64,000 nucleotides of DNA from Ditylenchus dipsaci (lineage: Eukaryota; Nematoda; Chromadorea; Rhabditida; Anguinidae): the NCBI GenBank assembly GCA_004194705.1, contig SADC01001168.1, positions 620,001 to 684,000 of the forward strand, given 5' to 3'. This document shows positions 1 to 11,231 of this stretch, piece by piece; the first letter of the stretch is position 1; the number at the start of each line of letters is the position of its first letter. The position numbers were made by a program, and so were the translations under genes. The notes under the pieces were generated by a model. The model was not told where the DNA came from. It saw only the letters and a list, made by a program, of their open reading frames with translations, and did no database searches.

Positions 1-490
1 CTACATTTTCACAGTTTTGTGGCGACCCGTTTTTTAGTTGCAGGAATAATCTTTTTATCTTTTTAGCAAATCAAATAAAATTACCGTATTTCCTGTAATT
101 TAGCCCCGGGGGCTAAATTTTTGGATGCCCAAAAATCTTGAAATTGTAAATCAAAAATGGCCCTAACTCTAAAGTTCTAGTCAAAAAGAGGGGGGGGGGC
201 TGAATTAGAGGGGGGGGGGGCTAAATTAGAGGAAATACGGTATGCCAACTTTATTTGCTCCTTATTTACATTAAAAATTTGATATAATTCCCTCTCGAAA
301 AATTTTGACCCTCAACTATGTCTAAAACTTTTAATTGTGACTTTTGAATCCTTTATAAATCTGTTTTGAGAGTCTGGCCGTGAAAGATTCAAACTTTGCA
401 GATCATTTTTTCAAAATACAAAAATCTTACTTCTAGACCCATATTTTTTACAAAAAGGTCATCATATAAATTTTGACTAAAAATAAACAG
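1..490. repeat. Dispersed repeat, copy 1 (interrupted by a MITE)
   Basis: No gene seen. The stretch from about 255 to 480, with phrases such as TCTGGCCGTGAAAG and GGTCATCATATAAATTTTG, recurs in the same orientation at about 50,418-50,733. The second copy lacks the element at 82-242, so it acts as an approximate empty site. The family is not recognised. Confidence 0.7.
82..242. mobile_element. 161-bp TIR MITE, TACCGTATTTCC ends
   Basis: Begins TACCGTATTTCC and ends GGAAATACGGTA, flush on TA dinucleotides, with GGGGCTAAATT-type words inside both arms and two long G runs. The related end TACCGTATTCTCTC occurs at 47,924-48,175. Related AATAGAGA...ACGGTA ends lie near 1,340-1,403, 5,290, 13,975 and 18,310. 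TA boundaries suggest a Tc1/mariner/pogo-type donor. Confidence 0.7.
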
Positions 491-653
491 TCCATGTATG
501 CAAAATGACACAAAAAACTGCACCATTTTTCGAAAATTGTGTCAAGGGCTGCAAATTTTGAACTTCACATGTTTCGTAGAGTAAATTTTGGAAATGTGTA
601 TTTTGGAAAGGTCACTGAAAATGGACAAATCCAGATAGGAGCCGAATAAAGCT

Positions 654-820
654 AAGCGGCAGCGCCAGCGGCGGCCACCCTATAAAAGTCCCTGGCAGCG
701 GCGGCGGCAGCGGCGACCATTTTGAAAATTCCGCGGCAACGGCGCCGCTCGCGGCAGCGGCGCCTCTCAAAAGTATGGATTTTAGCCGCCGCGAGCGGCG
801 CCACTCGTGCAAGTATGGTA
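654..820. repeat. GC-rich GGCAGCGGCG word cluster
   Basis: About 165 bp of repeated GGCAGCGGCG / GGCGCCGCTCGCGGC words in an AT-rich background. ORFs through it are low-complexity and not credible genes. It resembles the GCGCCGGCGC element at 36,947-37,121 in style but not in sequence. No clear terminal duplication was found. Confidence 0.6.
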
Positions 821-829
821 GCAACAGTT

Positions 830-1683
830 TATCCGCGAATAGAAGGGGCTAAAAATAAGGGGCTTTTTAGGGGCTAAAAAGAAATATCTCGGACCTCAGT
901 CTCTATATTGAAAAGCAGTTTTCTTCTGTCGAAAAAAGGAGACATAATAGGTTTTTATAATGTTCAAGATTGGCTATCGTATATCAGACATGGTGCTAAT
1001 GCAAAAAGTATTTTTCGGACCTTTGCAGCTAAGAATGGAAATCAAATCGTATTTTCTCTAATTGCACACCAGCCTCTAATTGGCCATGCCCCCTTGAATG
1101 CAATTGAAAAATAAGCCACCATGGTGGTACATTAGAGAAGTACGGCAGTACCAGATTCTGTGGAATAAATCTTGAAGGTGGAACATTGTGGCAGTTCAGT
1201 AAAAATTGTCGTACCAAATAACAAATATGACAAAAGATATCTCAAAATATTCAATTTAAATAACTAACTTTCTAATACAAGGCTAACTCTAGAAATTATG
1301 CCGAAAATGTCTCATATAGTGCAAAAAATTGGATTTGTGGGCCCGTTTATTAGAGAGGGCCCGTTTAATAGAGAGAGCTCGTTTGATAGAGAAAACACGG
1401 TAGATAGTTTTTTGAATGCCGTCGAAAGCCTGCAGTCATTAGCAACGACCAAATATTCATAGGTAGCACCACGTGAAAACCTGGATAATTTTTTCATTAA
1501 AGGCGACCACCGATACACATAGGCATCGTTCATTAGGGAGCTTGGTAGTACTCGCTGGATTAATAAGTACCACTAACTGAGTACTATTACCCTCGTTAGC
1601 AGAATCTCAGTACGAATAACGAAAAAAATCAAGTGTATTGCTTTGAATACCTGGATACCACCACCTGCATACCTGGGTAGTAC
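830..1683. other. Gene-free stretch
   Basis: Short ORFs only, with no conserved protein motif. It contains GGGGCTAAAAA repeats (845-885), an AATAGAGAG-type transposon end (1,340-1,403), and a degenerate TACCTGGGTAGTACC patch (1,540-1,685) like those near 28,600, 37,350 and 63,330. Confidence 0.5.
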
Positions 1684-1880
1684 CAGGGATGTTCATATAC
1701 GGCCTATCAGTATAAAAATAGGCCGTTTTTAAGACTTTTAAACGGCCTATTTCAGGCCGCATAGCCCTATTTAAGGATACGGCCTATTCAGGCCGTATAC
1801 CCATTTTAGACCGTTTTACTATTTTAGTACACGGTCTATTTTAGGCCGTATACCTATTTTAGGCTGGGATACCGTTTTAG
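1684..1880. mobile_element. hAT-like word element, ACGGCCTATTTTAGGCCGT
   Basis: Starts CAGGGATGTTCATATACGG and consists of about eight variants of the palindromic word ACGGCCTATTTTAGGCCGT. The first eight bases are those of the elements at 6,544 and 18,717, which carry different words. The right terminus is not clear, so it may be truncated. Confidence 0.5.
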
Positions 1881-1984
1881 TTTTCTCATGATATTCACGC
1901 TATTTAGTTGGTTTGAATCAACAACTTACTTTTCACTATGCGTAAAAATGTTTTGTACAAACGCTTGCGTAAAATAAGCATTGA

Positions 1985-2650
1985 AAATTCATGGTTTTTT
2001 GGTAAAGCCGTCAAACCTGGTACATCACCAAGCACATTGCTATTTGGACGAGCTTAACTCGAAATTTTATTTAACATGTCCAGCCCTGGCCCACTCATCT
2101 TACTGTACAGTAGAGCAGAATGTGCTAAACACGATGGTACCGGTGTTATGGCTTCAACTCTTGATCAAGTTGCTTAAAAGAGGTCCTAGAGATAACAAAT
2201 TATTTATGTTCAAAATACAGGTGGATGTCCACAGGTTCTCAAGTAGTGCGCCATGGTTGTCTGACTGCGCCCACGCTGATAATACACCAAAATGACCGCA
2301 AAGAGTTCAGCTATCTAATAATAGTAAGCATAGACTAATTTGATTTGAAAAGTTTAGATAAATCACCACTTGTTTGTTGGGATAGAAATTTTCGAATTGT
2401 CTTACCCGACTTTCTAACAAGATAATATATAGCTAAATGCTGAAAAAAGAAAGCACGACCAAAATCTGACGGTTACTTTGATAGTGAACACAGCAGTACC
2501 TTACTAGAAGTTGTGACAAAGTGTTCAAAATGAATATATAAGTTGTAACACAAACCTCCGTAAGTTTTTTCTGCTAAAGAAACTTTGCATTCTGACACCA
2601 GATTCATGTTCAGCGTGGTCGGTTTGCTTTTATGACTAATCTTCAAATTC
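1985..2650. other. Gene-free stretch
   Basis: An open frame of 104 codons on the plus strand (1,981-2,295) has no recognisable domain and no convincing splice context. The rest is AT-rich. No gene is supported. Confidence 0.4.
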
Positions 2651-2741
2651 AAATTCTGAATTCCACTCGAGACAATAATTTTCGAATTCTCGAAAAATTC
2701 AAGACCTAAAAATTTATTGTCTCGAGTGGAATTAAAATTTG
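2650..2741. repeat. Imperfect hairpin
   Basis: TCCACTCGAGACAATAA and its reverse complement TTATTGTCTCGAGTGGA face each other across about 40 bp. A similar arrangement with related wording (GTCTGGAGTGGAAT) is near 38,210, and another at 43,396-43,505. Confidence 0.6.
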
Positions 2742-2819
2742 CCAGGGGGTTTTGAATTTAAGAGTAGTTAACACTCCGAGCCTCATGCGTGACTTTTGCC
2801 ATTTCTGAAGCAGAATTTC

Positions 2820-3130
2820 ATGGAGAACACGATGGCTTTTTCAGATTTTCTTTTCAAATCTAAAAAATGATTCAAATCGACCTTTGAAACATGTGACCCA
2901 CATGCCGGGCTCTACAAACTTAGATCAGGCTATAAGTTTTTTTACAGATATGATTTTAATGTGTTTCAAAAACTATAAATGCTTCTCATTAGCTCTTCTA
3001 TCTTTCTGTAAATTAATAATTATCACTTAGACCAAAAATAAAAATTAAACTCATCAAAGATCCCTAAAATGTGAGTTTTGAAAATCGCAGTTATTCACAA
3101 AAATGCCTATAGCTTTCAATGTATCGATTT
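2820..3130. repeat. Inverted copy of the 4.2-4.5 / 5.6-5.95 kb repeat
   Basis: This segment (for example CATGTGACCCACATGCCGGG and AGCTCTTCTATCTTTCTGTA) is the reverse complement of parts of 4,195-4,460 and of 5,600-5,960. It belongs to a nested set of inverted and direct duplications spanning 2.8-8.9 kb. Confidence 0.75.
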
Positions 3131-3790
3131 TTTTGAAGCATACTTTACGGCATCTGAAAAAACACATTCTGCGCTACAAAATGACGTGTTACGTTATTAT
3201 ACGTGCCTCCCAGCCCGACTCACAATACAGTGCTATAAGTCCGTCTGAGGAATATAAGGATTTTAAGGATTATGTTTTAGATAGCAATATTCGTAAGCAC
3301 TGCACATCCTGTAAAGACAATAAAACATTCCGTGTTTTTAAAAGTATTAAGAATAGTTTTGCATTATTTTTTGTCCTATTTGTGCGAAAAAAAATTTCAA
3401 AAGGCGCGCATTTAAATTTTTGGTCAAAAATTTCAGTGATATTTTGTATTTTTGTTCATATCTTCGAGTTGGTTCATGACGAAATCATATTCTATAGTTT
3501 ATTTTGAACGAACAATCTTTTTTATGAATATCAGTTTTTTTCATACATTTTGAATTCGAGACCAAAAAAGCATTTCAAAACTACTTTACATTTTTTGAAA
3601 TATACATTTTTGGGATAAAATTCTATAATTATTTGTTTTTCTGTGATTTTTTCAAAGACCTGATTATGGATTCAGATTCTACATGAGAAACTGGTTCTAA
3701 GGTTGCTCTGGTCTGATGTAATCTATGCTTTCTTATGAATAATTTTCAAATGAGTATAATGGTATGAATGAATTTCTGAACACCAACCCA
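3130..3790. other. AT-rich stretch, no supported gene
   Basis: The 134-codon open frame at 3,103-3,507 begins inside repeat sequence. It is rich in Phe, Lys and Ile with no recognisable motif. Left as non-coding. Confidence 0.4.
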
Positions 3791-3798
3791 ATTAGTCC

Positions 3799-4196
3799 AC
3801 TTTTTCCACACTCTCAAAGACCTGATTATGGATTCAGATTCTACATGAGAAACTAGTGCATCAAAAGTTTATTGAACTAGGAGAAAACAATACCTTATTC
3901 GACGCGCCACATTTCGAGGATTCGTCCGGTGCATTATAGGTATTCAGGTTAAGTAAAACTGCATTGCACCTAATGACGATTCACAATCGCCACTACAAGA
4001 AATTCTGAATCTCATCCCAAGTGTTTCACTATATAATTTAACTATTATACCAAAAAGTTTAAATCTAAATACTCATGATGCACCGGACAAATCCTCGAAA
4101 TGTGGCGCGTCGAATAAGGTATTGGGTTCTCCTAGTTCAATAAACTTTTGATGCACTAGTTTCTCATGTATAATCTGAATCCATAATCAGGTAAAG
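3799..4196. repeat. Long hairpin (arms about 115 bp)
   Basis: GACCTGATTATGGATTCAGA at about 3,819 pairs with its complement near 4,192. The arms continue through CAAAAGTTTATTGAACTAGG and GACGCGCCACATTTCGAGG. The loop is about 150 bp. Confidence 0.8.
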
Positions 4197-4460
4197 TATG
4201 CTTCAAAAAAATCGATACATTGAAAGCTATAGGCATTTTTGTGAAATAACTGCGATTTTCAAAACTCACATTTTAGGGATCTTTGATGAGTTTAATTTTT
4301 ATTTTTGGTCTAAGTGATAATTATTAATTTACAGAAAGATAGAAGAGCTAATAAGAAGCATTTATAGTTTTTGAAACACATTAAAATCATATCTGTAAAA
4401 AAAGTTATAGCCTGATCTAAGTTTGTAGAGCCGGCATATGGGTCACATGTTTCAAAGGTC
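3999..4460 (+). repeat. Segmental duplication A, copy 1
   Basis: About 460 bp, nearly identical to 5,383-5,845 in the same orientation, from AGAAATTCTGAATCTCATCC to CATGTTTCAAAGGTC. Differences are mostly single-base indels. Confidence 0.85.
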
Positions 4461-5380
4461 TTGAAGACATAAACCTGCAGGACGAAAACAAAGCCGAAAT
4501 ATTTAAGCACCAAGTACTCAGCATGGTCAAAAATTTATAACATAAACCATGGTGAATCTGCGCCACATCCACCGATCCACCTATATGACAAACATACAAA
4601 TAAACTGCATACAATTACAAAATGATACACAGAGCAATAAACAACAATTTCGACTTTGCTCAAGATCAAACTCTCAAGCAATTTTCGGTACTATTCCATT
4701 GTAACCACCCACAAAAAAAGCTATTCCATTGTTTAAAATCCGCTGTTAAAATAAGAAGTTTTTAGCACTTTTTGACAATAATTATTTGCTTATGCTTTTG
4801 AGAACGCGGATTTTTGTGAATTGACTAACCGTTTTCTGGACGGATGACTGGAACTTGGGCATTGCTACCATAGTGTTAACCAGGACGAATGGGTTTAGCT
4901 AAATTTTTTGTTGAAGATTTAGAAGTAAGAATTTTGGAAATTTAGATCAGAAAAATAGGATTTTAAAATTTTCGCCGTTTTAATAGATATTTTGAAAAAA
5001 TTCATAAAACAACTTACCGGTATGCAGACCTCTCCTAGACAAATTTCGTTGCCTCACAGCCTCTGCAATTAATTATTGGGAAAAAATATTGTTATTATAC
5101 AGTAAACGTTTTTCAAATTTGCTTTGCTTTTTTAACCCCAATATTGTTTATTTTCGAAACGGACGACTACTCATTTTGTAGAGTTTGTGAAGCTCTACAA
5201 AATGAGTGGTCCTCCGTTTCAAAAAATAAATATTGGGGTTGAAAAAGCAAAGCAAATTTGAAAAACGTTAACTGTAGGGGTGCCCGTTTAATAGAGGTTA
5301 TACGGTACTAGCTTTTCTAGTGAGGGTATATTACACATAAAAATCAACCATTAATATCAACCATTAACATTTTTAGCCAG
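4460..5380 (+). repeat. Segmental duplication B, copy 1
   Basis: About 920 bp repeated at 7,963-8,890, from CTTGAAGACATAAACCTGC to ATTAACATTTTTAGCCAG. Near 5,105-5,268 it contains a hairpin with the stem CTCATTTTGTAGAG, and just after that an AATAGAGGTTATACGGTA end. The two copies differ by only a few substitutions and indels, so the duplication is young. Confidence 0.85.
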
Positions 5381-5382
5381 CC

Positions 5383-5845
5383 AGAAATTCTGAATCTCAT
5401 CCCAAGTGTTTCACTATATAATTTAACTATTATACCAAAAAGTTTAAATCTAAATACTCATGATGCACCGGACAAATCCTCGAAATGTGGCGCGTCGAAT
5501 AAGGTATTGGTTCTCCTAGTTCAATAAACTTTTGATGCACTAGTTTCTCATGTATAATCTGAATCCATAATCAGGTAAAGTATGCTTCAAAAAAATCGAT
5601 ACATTGAAAGCTATAGGCATTTTTGTGAAATAACTGCGATTTTCAAAACTCACATTTTAGGGATCTTTGATGAGTTTAATTTTTATTTTTGGTCTAAGTG
5701 ATAATTATTAATTTACAGAAAGATAGAAGAGCTAATAAGAAGCATTTATAGTTTTTGAAACACATTAAAATCATATCTGTAAAAAAAGTTATAGCCTGAT
5801 CTAAGTTTGTAGAGCCCGGCATATGGGTCACATGTTTCAAAGGTC
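5383..5845 (+). repeat. Segmental duplication A, copy 2
   Basis: Second copy of 3,999-4,460, abutting the end of duplication B copy 1. Confidence 0.85.
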
Positions 5846-6508
5846 GATTTGAATCATTTTTTAGATTTGAAAAGAAAATCTGAAAAAGCCATCGTGTTCT
5901 CCATGAAATTCTACTTCAGAAATGGCAAAAGTCACGCATGAGGCTCGGAGTGTTGAACAAGCAAATCTACCATGCTGAACAAGAACGCGGTGTCATAAAA
6001 ATAAGTTTTATTACCACCAATACTCCTTTTACGCTAGAACAATTAAATTTTTAAACTTTTTTTCAAAAAGCTCCAGTAAAAAATCTGGAAAGAATCAGCA
6101 AGAACTTCTCAGCCTACGTCAGCAATTACTACACGTGACCAGGAAGGTGTTAATAATGACTGACGTATGACTCGGTACAACAACTCGGTACAACGTACGA
6201 CTGGGTACAACGAGTCGATACAACCTACGACTCGGTACAACGAGTCGGTACAATTCTATACCAAATTTTATTTTTTTAACCAAATTTACTCCTTCTTGTA
6301 CCTAATCTGTGGACCATGATCTTGTTATAAATTTTATATTTCGTCTTTGTTCACTCATTTACTATTATTTTTGGCAGATGACAATATCGAGCATGTCTGC
6401 AATCATTCAAACCAGTATATTAAGTTAAAAATGCATTACTTACCAGGGAATCTTGCTAATTTTTTATGCTAACTAGTGTGATTTTTGGCTTTATAAGAGA
6501 AACCAACT
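5846..6508. other. Gene-free, includes a GAGTCGGTACAAC tandem patch
   Basis: At 6,165-6,253 the word CGACTCGGTACAACGAGT is repeated about five times with variation. Flanks are unremarkable AT-rich sequence. No coding frame stands out. Confidence 0.55.
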
Positions 6509-6753
6509 ATAGTAACCTCTCGATACAACGGAGCGCCTGGAGACAGGGATGAGAAGAGTATCTTATTAATTACAAAAGTATAACAATTCAAGGATATTCC
6601 GGTATCCTAAAATATCCAAATTAAGGTATATATGTATATCCTAATTAGCTTACTTGGATATTTCAGGATATTTAAAATCTCTAAATAGGATACTTTTCCC
6701 ATCCCTGCCTGGATACCGGCTATAAGGTCTGCTATATCGAGAGTCCCTCGTAC
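6509..6753. mobile_element. pogo-like short element containing a nested hAT MITE
   Basis: The left end AGTAACCTCTCGATACAACG and the right end (CTATATCGAGAGTCCCTCG, read on the other strand) are inverted relatives, a style typical of pogo/Tigger termini. The 6,544-6,707 MITE is inserted between them. Confidence 0.45.
6544..6707. mobile_element. hAT-like MITE, AGGATATTT words
   Basis: Termini are CAGGGATGAGAAGAGTATC and GATACTTTTCCCATCCCTG. The 8-bp flanks are CCTGGAGA (6,536-6,543) and CCTGGATA (6,708-6,715), a 7/8 target duplication. The body is made of AGGATATTT / AAATATCC words. Confidence 0.8.
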
Positions 6754-6759
6754 TTAAAG

Positions 6760-7962
6760 TCCGTTTTCTAGATCATCCCCTCTGGAGTCCAGTGTCCGCT
6801 GTACGCCCAAGCTACTCAAGCCCCCAAGCCCCCTGCGCCCCGAAGGGGCTTGGAGTTGAGATGCGCAAACTCACTTACCTTAGACATGATTCCGAGCAAG
6901 ACTCTTGATTGTAAAATGCATAAAGAGACTCTTTTTGCCAAGTTCCAGTGACCAAAACGGGGTGAAATACCTTTATACTAGATTTACTGGCGCCTCTGGC
7001 GCCTTTTCCATATGTTTTAAAAATGAATCTCTAACGCGATAATTTCATTCAGTGAAGCATTAAGAACAAACACAGTTTAGACCACTTTTGTCCGGAATGA
7101 AAACCGGCGATTCTGCGCCAATACACATTTAATTCACCACAATTAATGAACACACTAAAAAGACAATCATGGAATTTTAGTGCTTTCAAAAATTTATTGG
7201 CACTTATTCTTGTCCTATTTTGCCACTTCCAGTTCTTCTTTACCGCACCAAAATTTTTTCCGGGCGAATCTGCGCCTCGAGGAATTCAAGATTTATTAGC
7301 TTGACTCATTGACTTGGCACTGCCTTCATCTCGATTGTCTTCGTGGCCGCACCATCATTTTGATAATCTTGCATGAACTTCTCTCACAGCTGCACAATCA
7401 TCGCGATTCTATAATAATTAAGAAATTGTTTGACGACCACTATCGAAAAGACGACTTACCTTTTAACATTTGCACCTAAATGAGACAACATATCCACCGA
7501 AGGGAAAACTCTGAGCCAATAATTCCTTACAATCTGCCGCTGAGCCCACCTTCATATAGTAGCATAATATCCAACGGGCGAATCTGCGTCTCAAGCCGTT
7601 CCAGATCTATTGTCTTGACGCAATGAATTAACACTGATTCTGCTTTGATAGCATTGCAGTCAGACTTCCGTCTTGATCACCCTGCTGGCCACACCGTCGT
7701 AGGGATTCCTAAGAAATTCACAGAATGTACTACGCTAACTGTAAAAAAACCGCTCACAGTTGAGCACTCGCATAAGCTTTGAACCACCTTCGTGTTGATG
7801 ATCCTGCACAGCCACTTCATCGACAGATTCCTAAGATATCATAAGATGATTTCACGCTCACCATCAAAATAACGACTAACCTTTAGGCATTCGAATTGCG
7901 CCAACTTACTGCAATTGTGATCTTGGTTTTGAATCGTTACATCGATTGACTGGACGCTTTGA
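6760..7962. repeat. Degenerate array with GGCGAATCTGCGCC phrases
   Basis: GGCGATTCTGCGCC (7,111), GGCGAATCTGCGCC (7,261) and GGCGAATCTGCGTC (7,576) recur irregularly, with GGTGAATCTGCGCC in both duplication-B copies. Each is followed by related text (TCTTGA..CAATGA, CTTCGTGGCCGCACC). This looks like an old, decayed tandem repeat. No intact frame crosses it. Confidence 0.5.
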
Positions 7963-8890
7963 CTTGAAGACATAAACCTGCAGGACGAAAACAAAGCCGA
8001 AATATTTAAGCACCAAGTACTCAGCATGGTCAAAAAATTTATAACATAAACCATGGTGAATCTGCGCCACATCCACCGATCCACCTATATGACAAACATA
8101 CAAATAAACTGCATACAATTACAAAATGATACACAGAGCAATAAACAACAATTTCGACTTTGCTCAAGATCAAACTCTCAAGCAATTTTCGGTACTATTC
8201 CATTGTAACCACCCCACAAAAAAAGCTATTCCATTGTTTAAAATCCGCTGTTAAAATAAGAAGTTTTTAGCACTTTTTGACAATAATTATTTGCTTATGC
8301 TTTTGAGAACGCGGATTTTTGTGAAATTGACTAACCGTTTTCTGGACGGATGACTGGAACTTGGGCATTGCTACCATAGTGTTAACCAGGACGAATGGGT
8401 TTAGCTAAATTTTTTGTTGAAGATTTAGAAGTAAGAATTTTTGGAAATTTAGATCAGAAAAATAGGATTTTAAAATTTTCGCCGTTTTAATAGATATTTT
8501 GAAAAAATTCATAAAACAACTTACCGGTATGCAGACCTCTCCTAGACAAATTTCGTTGCCTCACAGCCTCTGCAATTAATTATTGGGAAAAATATTGTTA
8601 TTATACAGTAAACGTTTTTCAAATTTGCTTTGCTTTTTTAACCCCAATATTGTTTATTTTTCGAAACGGACGACTACTCATTTTGTAGAGTTTGTGAAGC
8701 TCTACAAAATGAGTGGTCCTCCGTTTCAAAAAATAAACAATATTGGGGTTGAAAAAGCAAAGCAAATTTGAAAAACGTTAACTGTAGGGGTGCCCGTTTA
8801 ATAGAGGTTATACGGTACTAGCTTTTCTAGTGAGGGTATATTACACATAAAAATCAACCATTAATATCAACCATTAACATTTTTAGCCAG
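7963..8890 (+). repeat. Segmental duplication B, copy 2
   Basis: Second copy of 4,460-5,380. It ends 110 bp before the NAXD exon, so the duplication may have brought this repeat next to the gene. Confidence 0.85.
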
Positions 8891-9000
8891 CTTTTCTCGC
8901 GTCATTGTCAAGACAAACCACCCATACATGACTCATTCATCACTCAATCAACACCAGTTTTCTACCGCCATTAAATTTTCGGGTAGTTTTTTTCAATCAG

Positions 9001-9448
9001 GCGTAAGGCGGTTAAAAATAGCTTGCAAAACATTACAGCGGATGATCTCAAAAATTCAGCCCAGCTGTTTCCTAAACTCACCAACGAGCTAAAGAAGGGG
9101 GATTGTGGCAAAGTGGGGGTTATTGGTGGGTCAGCCGAGTACACTGGAGCCCCTTATTTTGCAGCATGTACTCCAATTAAAATTGTAATCTTATTGATGA
9201 TCTCTACAGCCTTCTATTCAAAGGGCTAGATTGCAGGGGCTGACCTCAGCTACTTGTTTTGCCACCCAGACGCCTCTCCAGTCATCAAAGGCTATGGTCC
9301 AGAGCTAATGGTCAACCCAACCCTAGACTTCCAGCAAATTGAAGCCACTTTGGGTCGTCTGGATGCGGTGGTGTTTGGACCAGGCATTGGAAGAAACAAG
9401 CAGGTGTTGGTGCCTTTGCTGGAAAAGGTTTTGGAATATTTGGAATAA
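9001..9448 (+). pseudogene. NAXD: ATP-dependent NAD(P)HX dehydratase, 5' part (truncated)
   Basis: The enzyme repairs damaged hydrated NAD(P)H. Exon 1 follows TTCAATCAG and reads ...NITADDLKNSAQLFPKLTNE, then GKVGVIGGSAEYTGAPYFAA, the glycine-rich start of the carbohydrate-kinase-like fold. A 40-odd bp intron (GTACTCC...CTACAG) leads to ADLSYLFCHPDASPVIKGY, MVNPTLDF and VVFGPGIGRNK. These match the family's order. Two things are wrong. An in-frame TAG (about 9,228) sits with a short insertion before IAGADLS. The frame then stops after LEKVLEYLE, so the catalytic C-terminal half is missing. The sequence directly after the stop recurs at 10,061 inside a transposon. Family identity is confident; whether a functional copy continues beyond the insertion is not visible. 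Confidence 0.8.
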
Positions 9449-9487
9449 ACTTCCAACATGTGAAACTATCGATCCATTAAGATATTC
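9449..9487 (+). repeat. 39-bp direct repeat, copy 1
   Basis: AACTTCCAACATGTGAAACT... immediately follows the NAXD stop and is repeated exactly at 10,061-10,099, inside the loop of the element at 9,819-10,507. Confidence 0.9.
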
Positions 9488-9818
9488 TTTAGCTATTTAG
9501 TAAATCTGCGGTTAGGCAATGCTTTTTGTTAGACAGAACTGAAAAATGTCTCACAAACTGCAACATGAACAAAAATTCAAAAAAGTCGTGAATGGAAAAA
9601 AATTGATAAAAATCTACGAACCAATTTTCCGCCGCAAATCCAAAATTTTTTCAGTTTCCGGTTCGGCGGTCGAAATTTTTGGCTTTAGTTCGACTTTTCG
9701 GTTCGGCCGGTCGACAACCCTAGTTATTTTATTTTGAATTTGAAAAAGGTGCTAGAAATAATTAAAAAGAAGCAAGAATTTAGGCTTTAGTAAATTGGTC
9801 AAACAAGCTAAAAAAGAC

Positions 9819-10507
9819 CGGTACGTGACGATTCATCACCTCGGGACGATTCATCACCTTCCGCAAAAAGGGGACGATTCATCACCTTCCCCAAAAAGGG
9901 GACGATTCATCACCTTCCCCAAAAAGAGGACGATTCATCACCTACCACAAAAAGGGAAAATTCATCACCAATCTACAAATTTTAAATTTATTCAGTAAAC
10001 ATAACAACAAAATCAACAAATTTTCATAACATGTGTGAGGTAAAGTTAAATCAAACAAAAACTTCCAACATGTGAAACTATCGATCCATTAAGATATTGT
10101 ACGCCAAGCCGCGGAGATGTTCCATCAGATTTGGTCCCGCTTGATTTTTGCCCTGCTGCCCGCCCTGAGCACTCACCTGCTCCGCCACCACGAGTCCCGC
10201 TTGATATTGGAGCACCTTTCCAAGAATTCTTGCATCCGTGTATAAATAGATCTATCGCTTCTTTGGCGCATCCCTTCCAGCGAGAATGAGAAGAGTTCCA
10301 ATGAGAAGAGAGTAAATTAATTTGTTGAACCAGCTATCAAATATTGCTGTTAAATTTTTACATTTTTTGTGTCAAGACCACTCATAATTTGTGAAAGGTG
10401 ATGAATCGTCCCCTTTTGTGGAAGGTGATGAATCGTCCGCTTTTTATGGGAGGTGATGAATCGTCCCGAGGTGATGAATCGGCCTGGTGATGAATCGTCC
10501 GTGTCCG
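9819..10507. mobile_element. Word-array TIR element E1 (GATGAATCGTCC)
   Basis: The left arm (9,830-9,965) has five CGATTCATCACC units spaced about 29 bp apart with CCCCAAAAAGGGG spacers. The right arm (10,390-10,507) has the same word inverted. Ends are CGGTACGTGACGATTCATC and GATGAATCGTCCGTGTCCG. Flanks AAAAAAGAC (9,810-9,818) and AAAAAAGAT (10,508-10,516) form an 8/9 target duplication. The loop holds the 39-bp NAXD-derived repeat and a GC-richer patch (10,100-10,240) that looks coding but was not identified. Mutator-like by duplication length; no transposase inside. Confidence 0.8.
10061..10099 (+). repeat. 39-bp direct repeat, copy 2
   Basis: Identical to 9,449-9,487. It lies in the loop of E1 and is followed by GTACGCCAAGCC. 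Confidence 0.9.
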
Positions 10508-10518
10508 AAAAAAGATTA

Positions 10519-10597
10519 GCGTCCCACCAGGTGGGATCGAACCTACGTATGATTTTGACCATAAACCACAAACACTTATCCGATGTTGCTTCTCCAA
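10519..10597 (-). repeat. tRNA-derived SINE-like fragment
   Basis: On the minus strand there is a perfect B box, GGTTCGATCCC, followed by ACCTGGTGGGACGC. The A box is poor and no acceptor stem closes, so this is a tRNA-related short element rather than a gene. Confidence 0.5.
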
Positions 10598-10879
10598 ACC
10601 CCCTTCTTAGTGACCCCTCTTTTTAAAGGTTTTCTTCAATCTCGCATCTCCGTTAGAGCCACGCTTTTTAAAAATTTAACATTGTGGGTAATCATTGATT
10701 ATTAATCAATCCAATTTTCAGACAACCATTCGGTTCACTAACTGGAAAAGCAATGAGACACCCTAATTTGTTGAGCGAAACTACAACGGATCAATAGTGA
10801 TCAGCAAGAGAACCCCTAAATCAGAGCTCACCTGGATAAAGACTACCGATCGGCTCATTTTCTTGAAACGTAACTGTTT

Positions 10880-11126
10880 ATGATCACCTCTTATAAAACT
10901 TTTACCAACTATATGTTTCTAGCCAGCACCACCGGTGACCCCGAGTACTTCTCTACTGGCGGTCTAAGTGAAATTCCACAGAATATTTTGAGCTGTCACC
11001 TACTCTTCGAAAATTCTTCGGCGGAGATGTGTTCTCTTTCGGCTCAATCCTCAACTCGCTGGTTACCAACCCGAACTACAAACATCATATGCTCGAAAAT
11101 TCCACTGGTTTGGTCTTGATTTTCAA
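10880..11126 (+). CDS. Unidentified coding exon(s)
   Basis: Two overlapping frames look coding. One reads NYMFLASTTGDPEYFSTGGL then SEIPQNIL. After a likely one-base slip near 11,010 the other reads GGDVFSFGSILNSLVTNPNY then KHHMLENSTGLVLIFK, ending at a donor AAG|GTCAAC. I do not recognise the protein. The open frame seems to continue past 11,232, but that part is a MITE. Confidence 0.4.
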
Positions 11127-11231
11127 GGTCAACACTTTTTTTGCACCAAATTTTTTTGTTTTGCTTTTTCTTCTTTATTTTTTCGACGTTTTTCACAGAG
11201 TGATTAAACTTTTAAGTAGCCCTTTGATTCT

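Noticed and set aside
654..820. CpG-island promoter or Ala/Pro-rich gene
   Set aside because: It is a short-word repeat with no adjacent gene. ORFs are artefacts of GGC/GCG triplets.
3103..3507. 134-aa protein
   Set aside because: Starts within a duplicated inverted repeat, Phe/Lys/Ile-rich, no motif and no paralogue retained open in the other copies.
8583..8771. Small ORF over the GTAGAG hairpin
   Set aside because: Encoded by a palindrome inside duplication B. The first copy does not preserve the frame.
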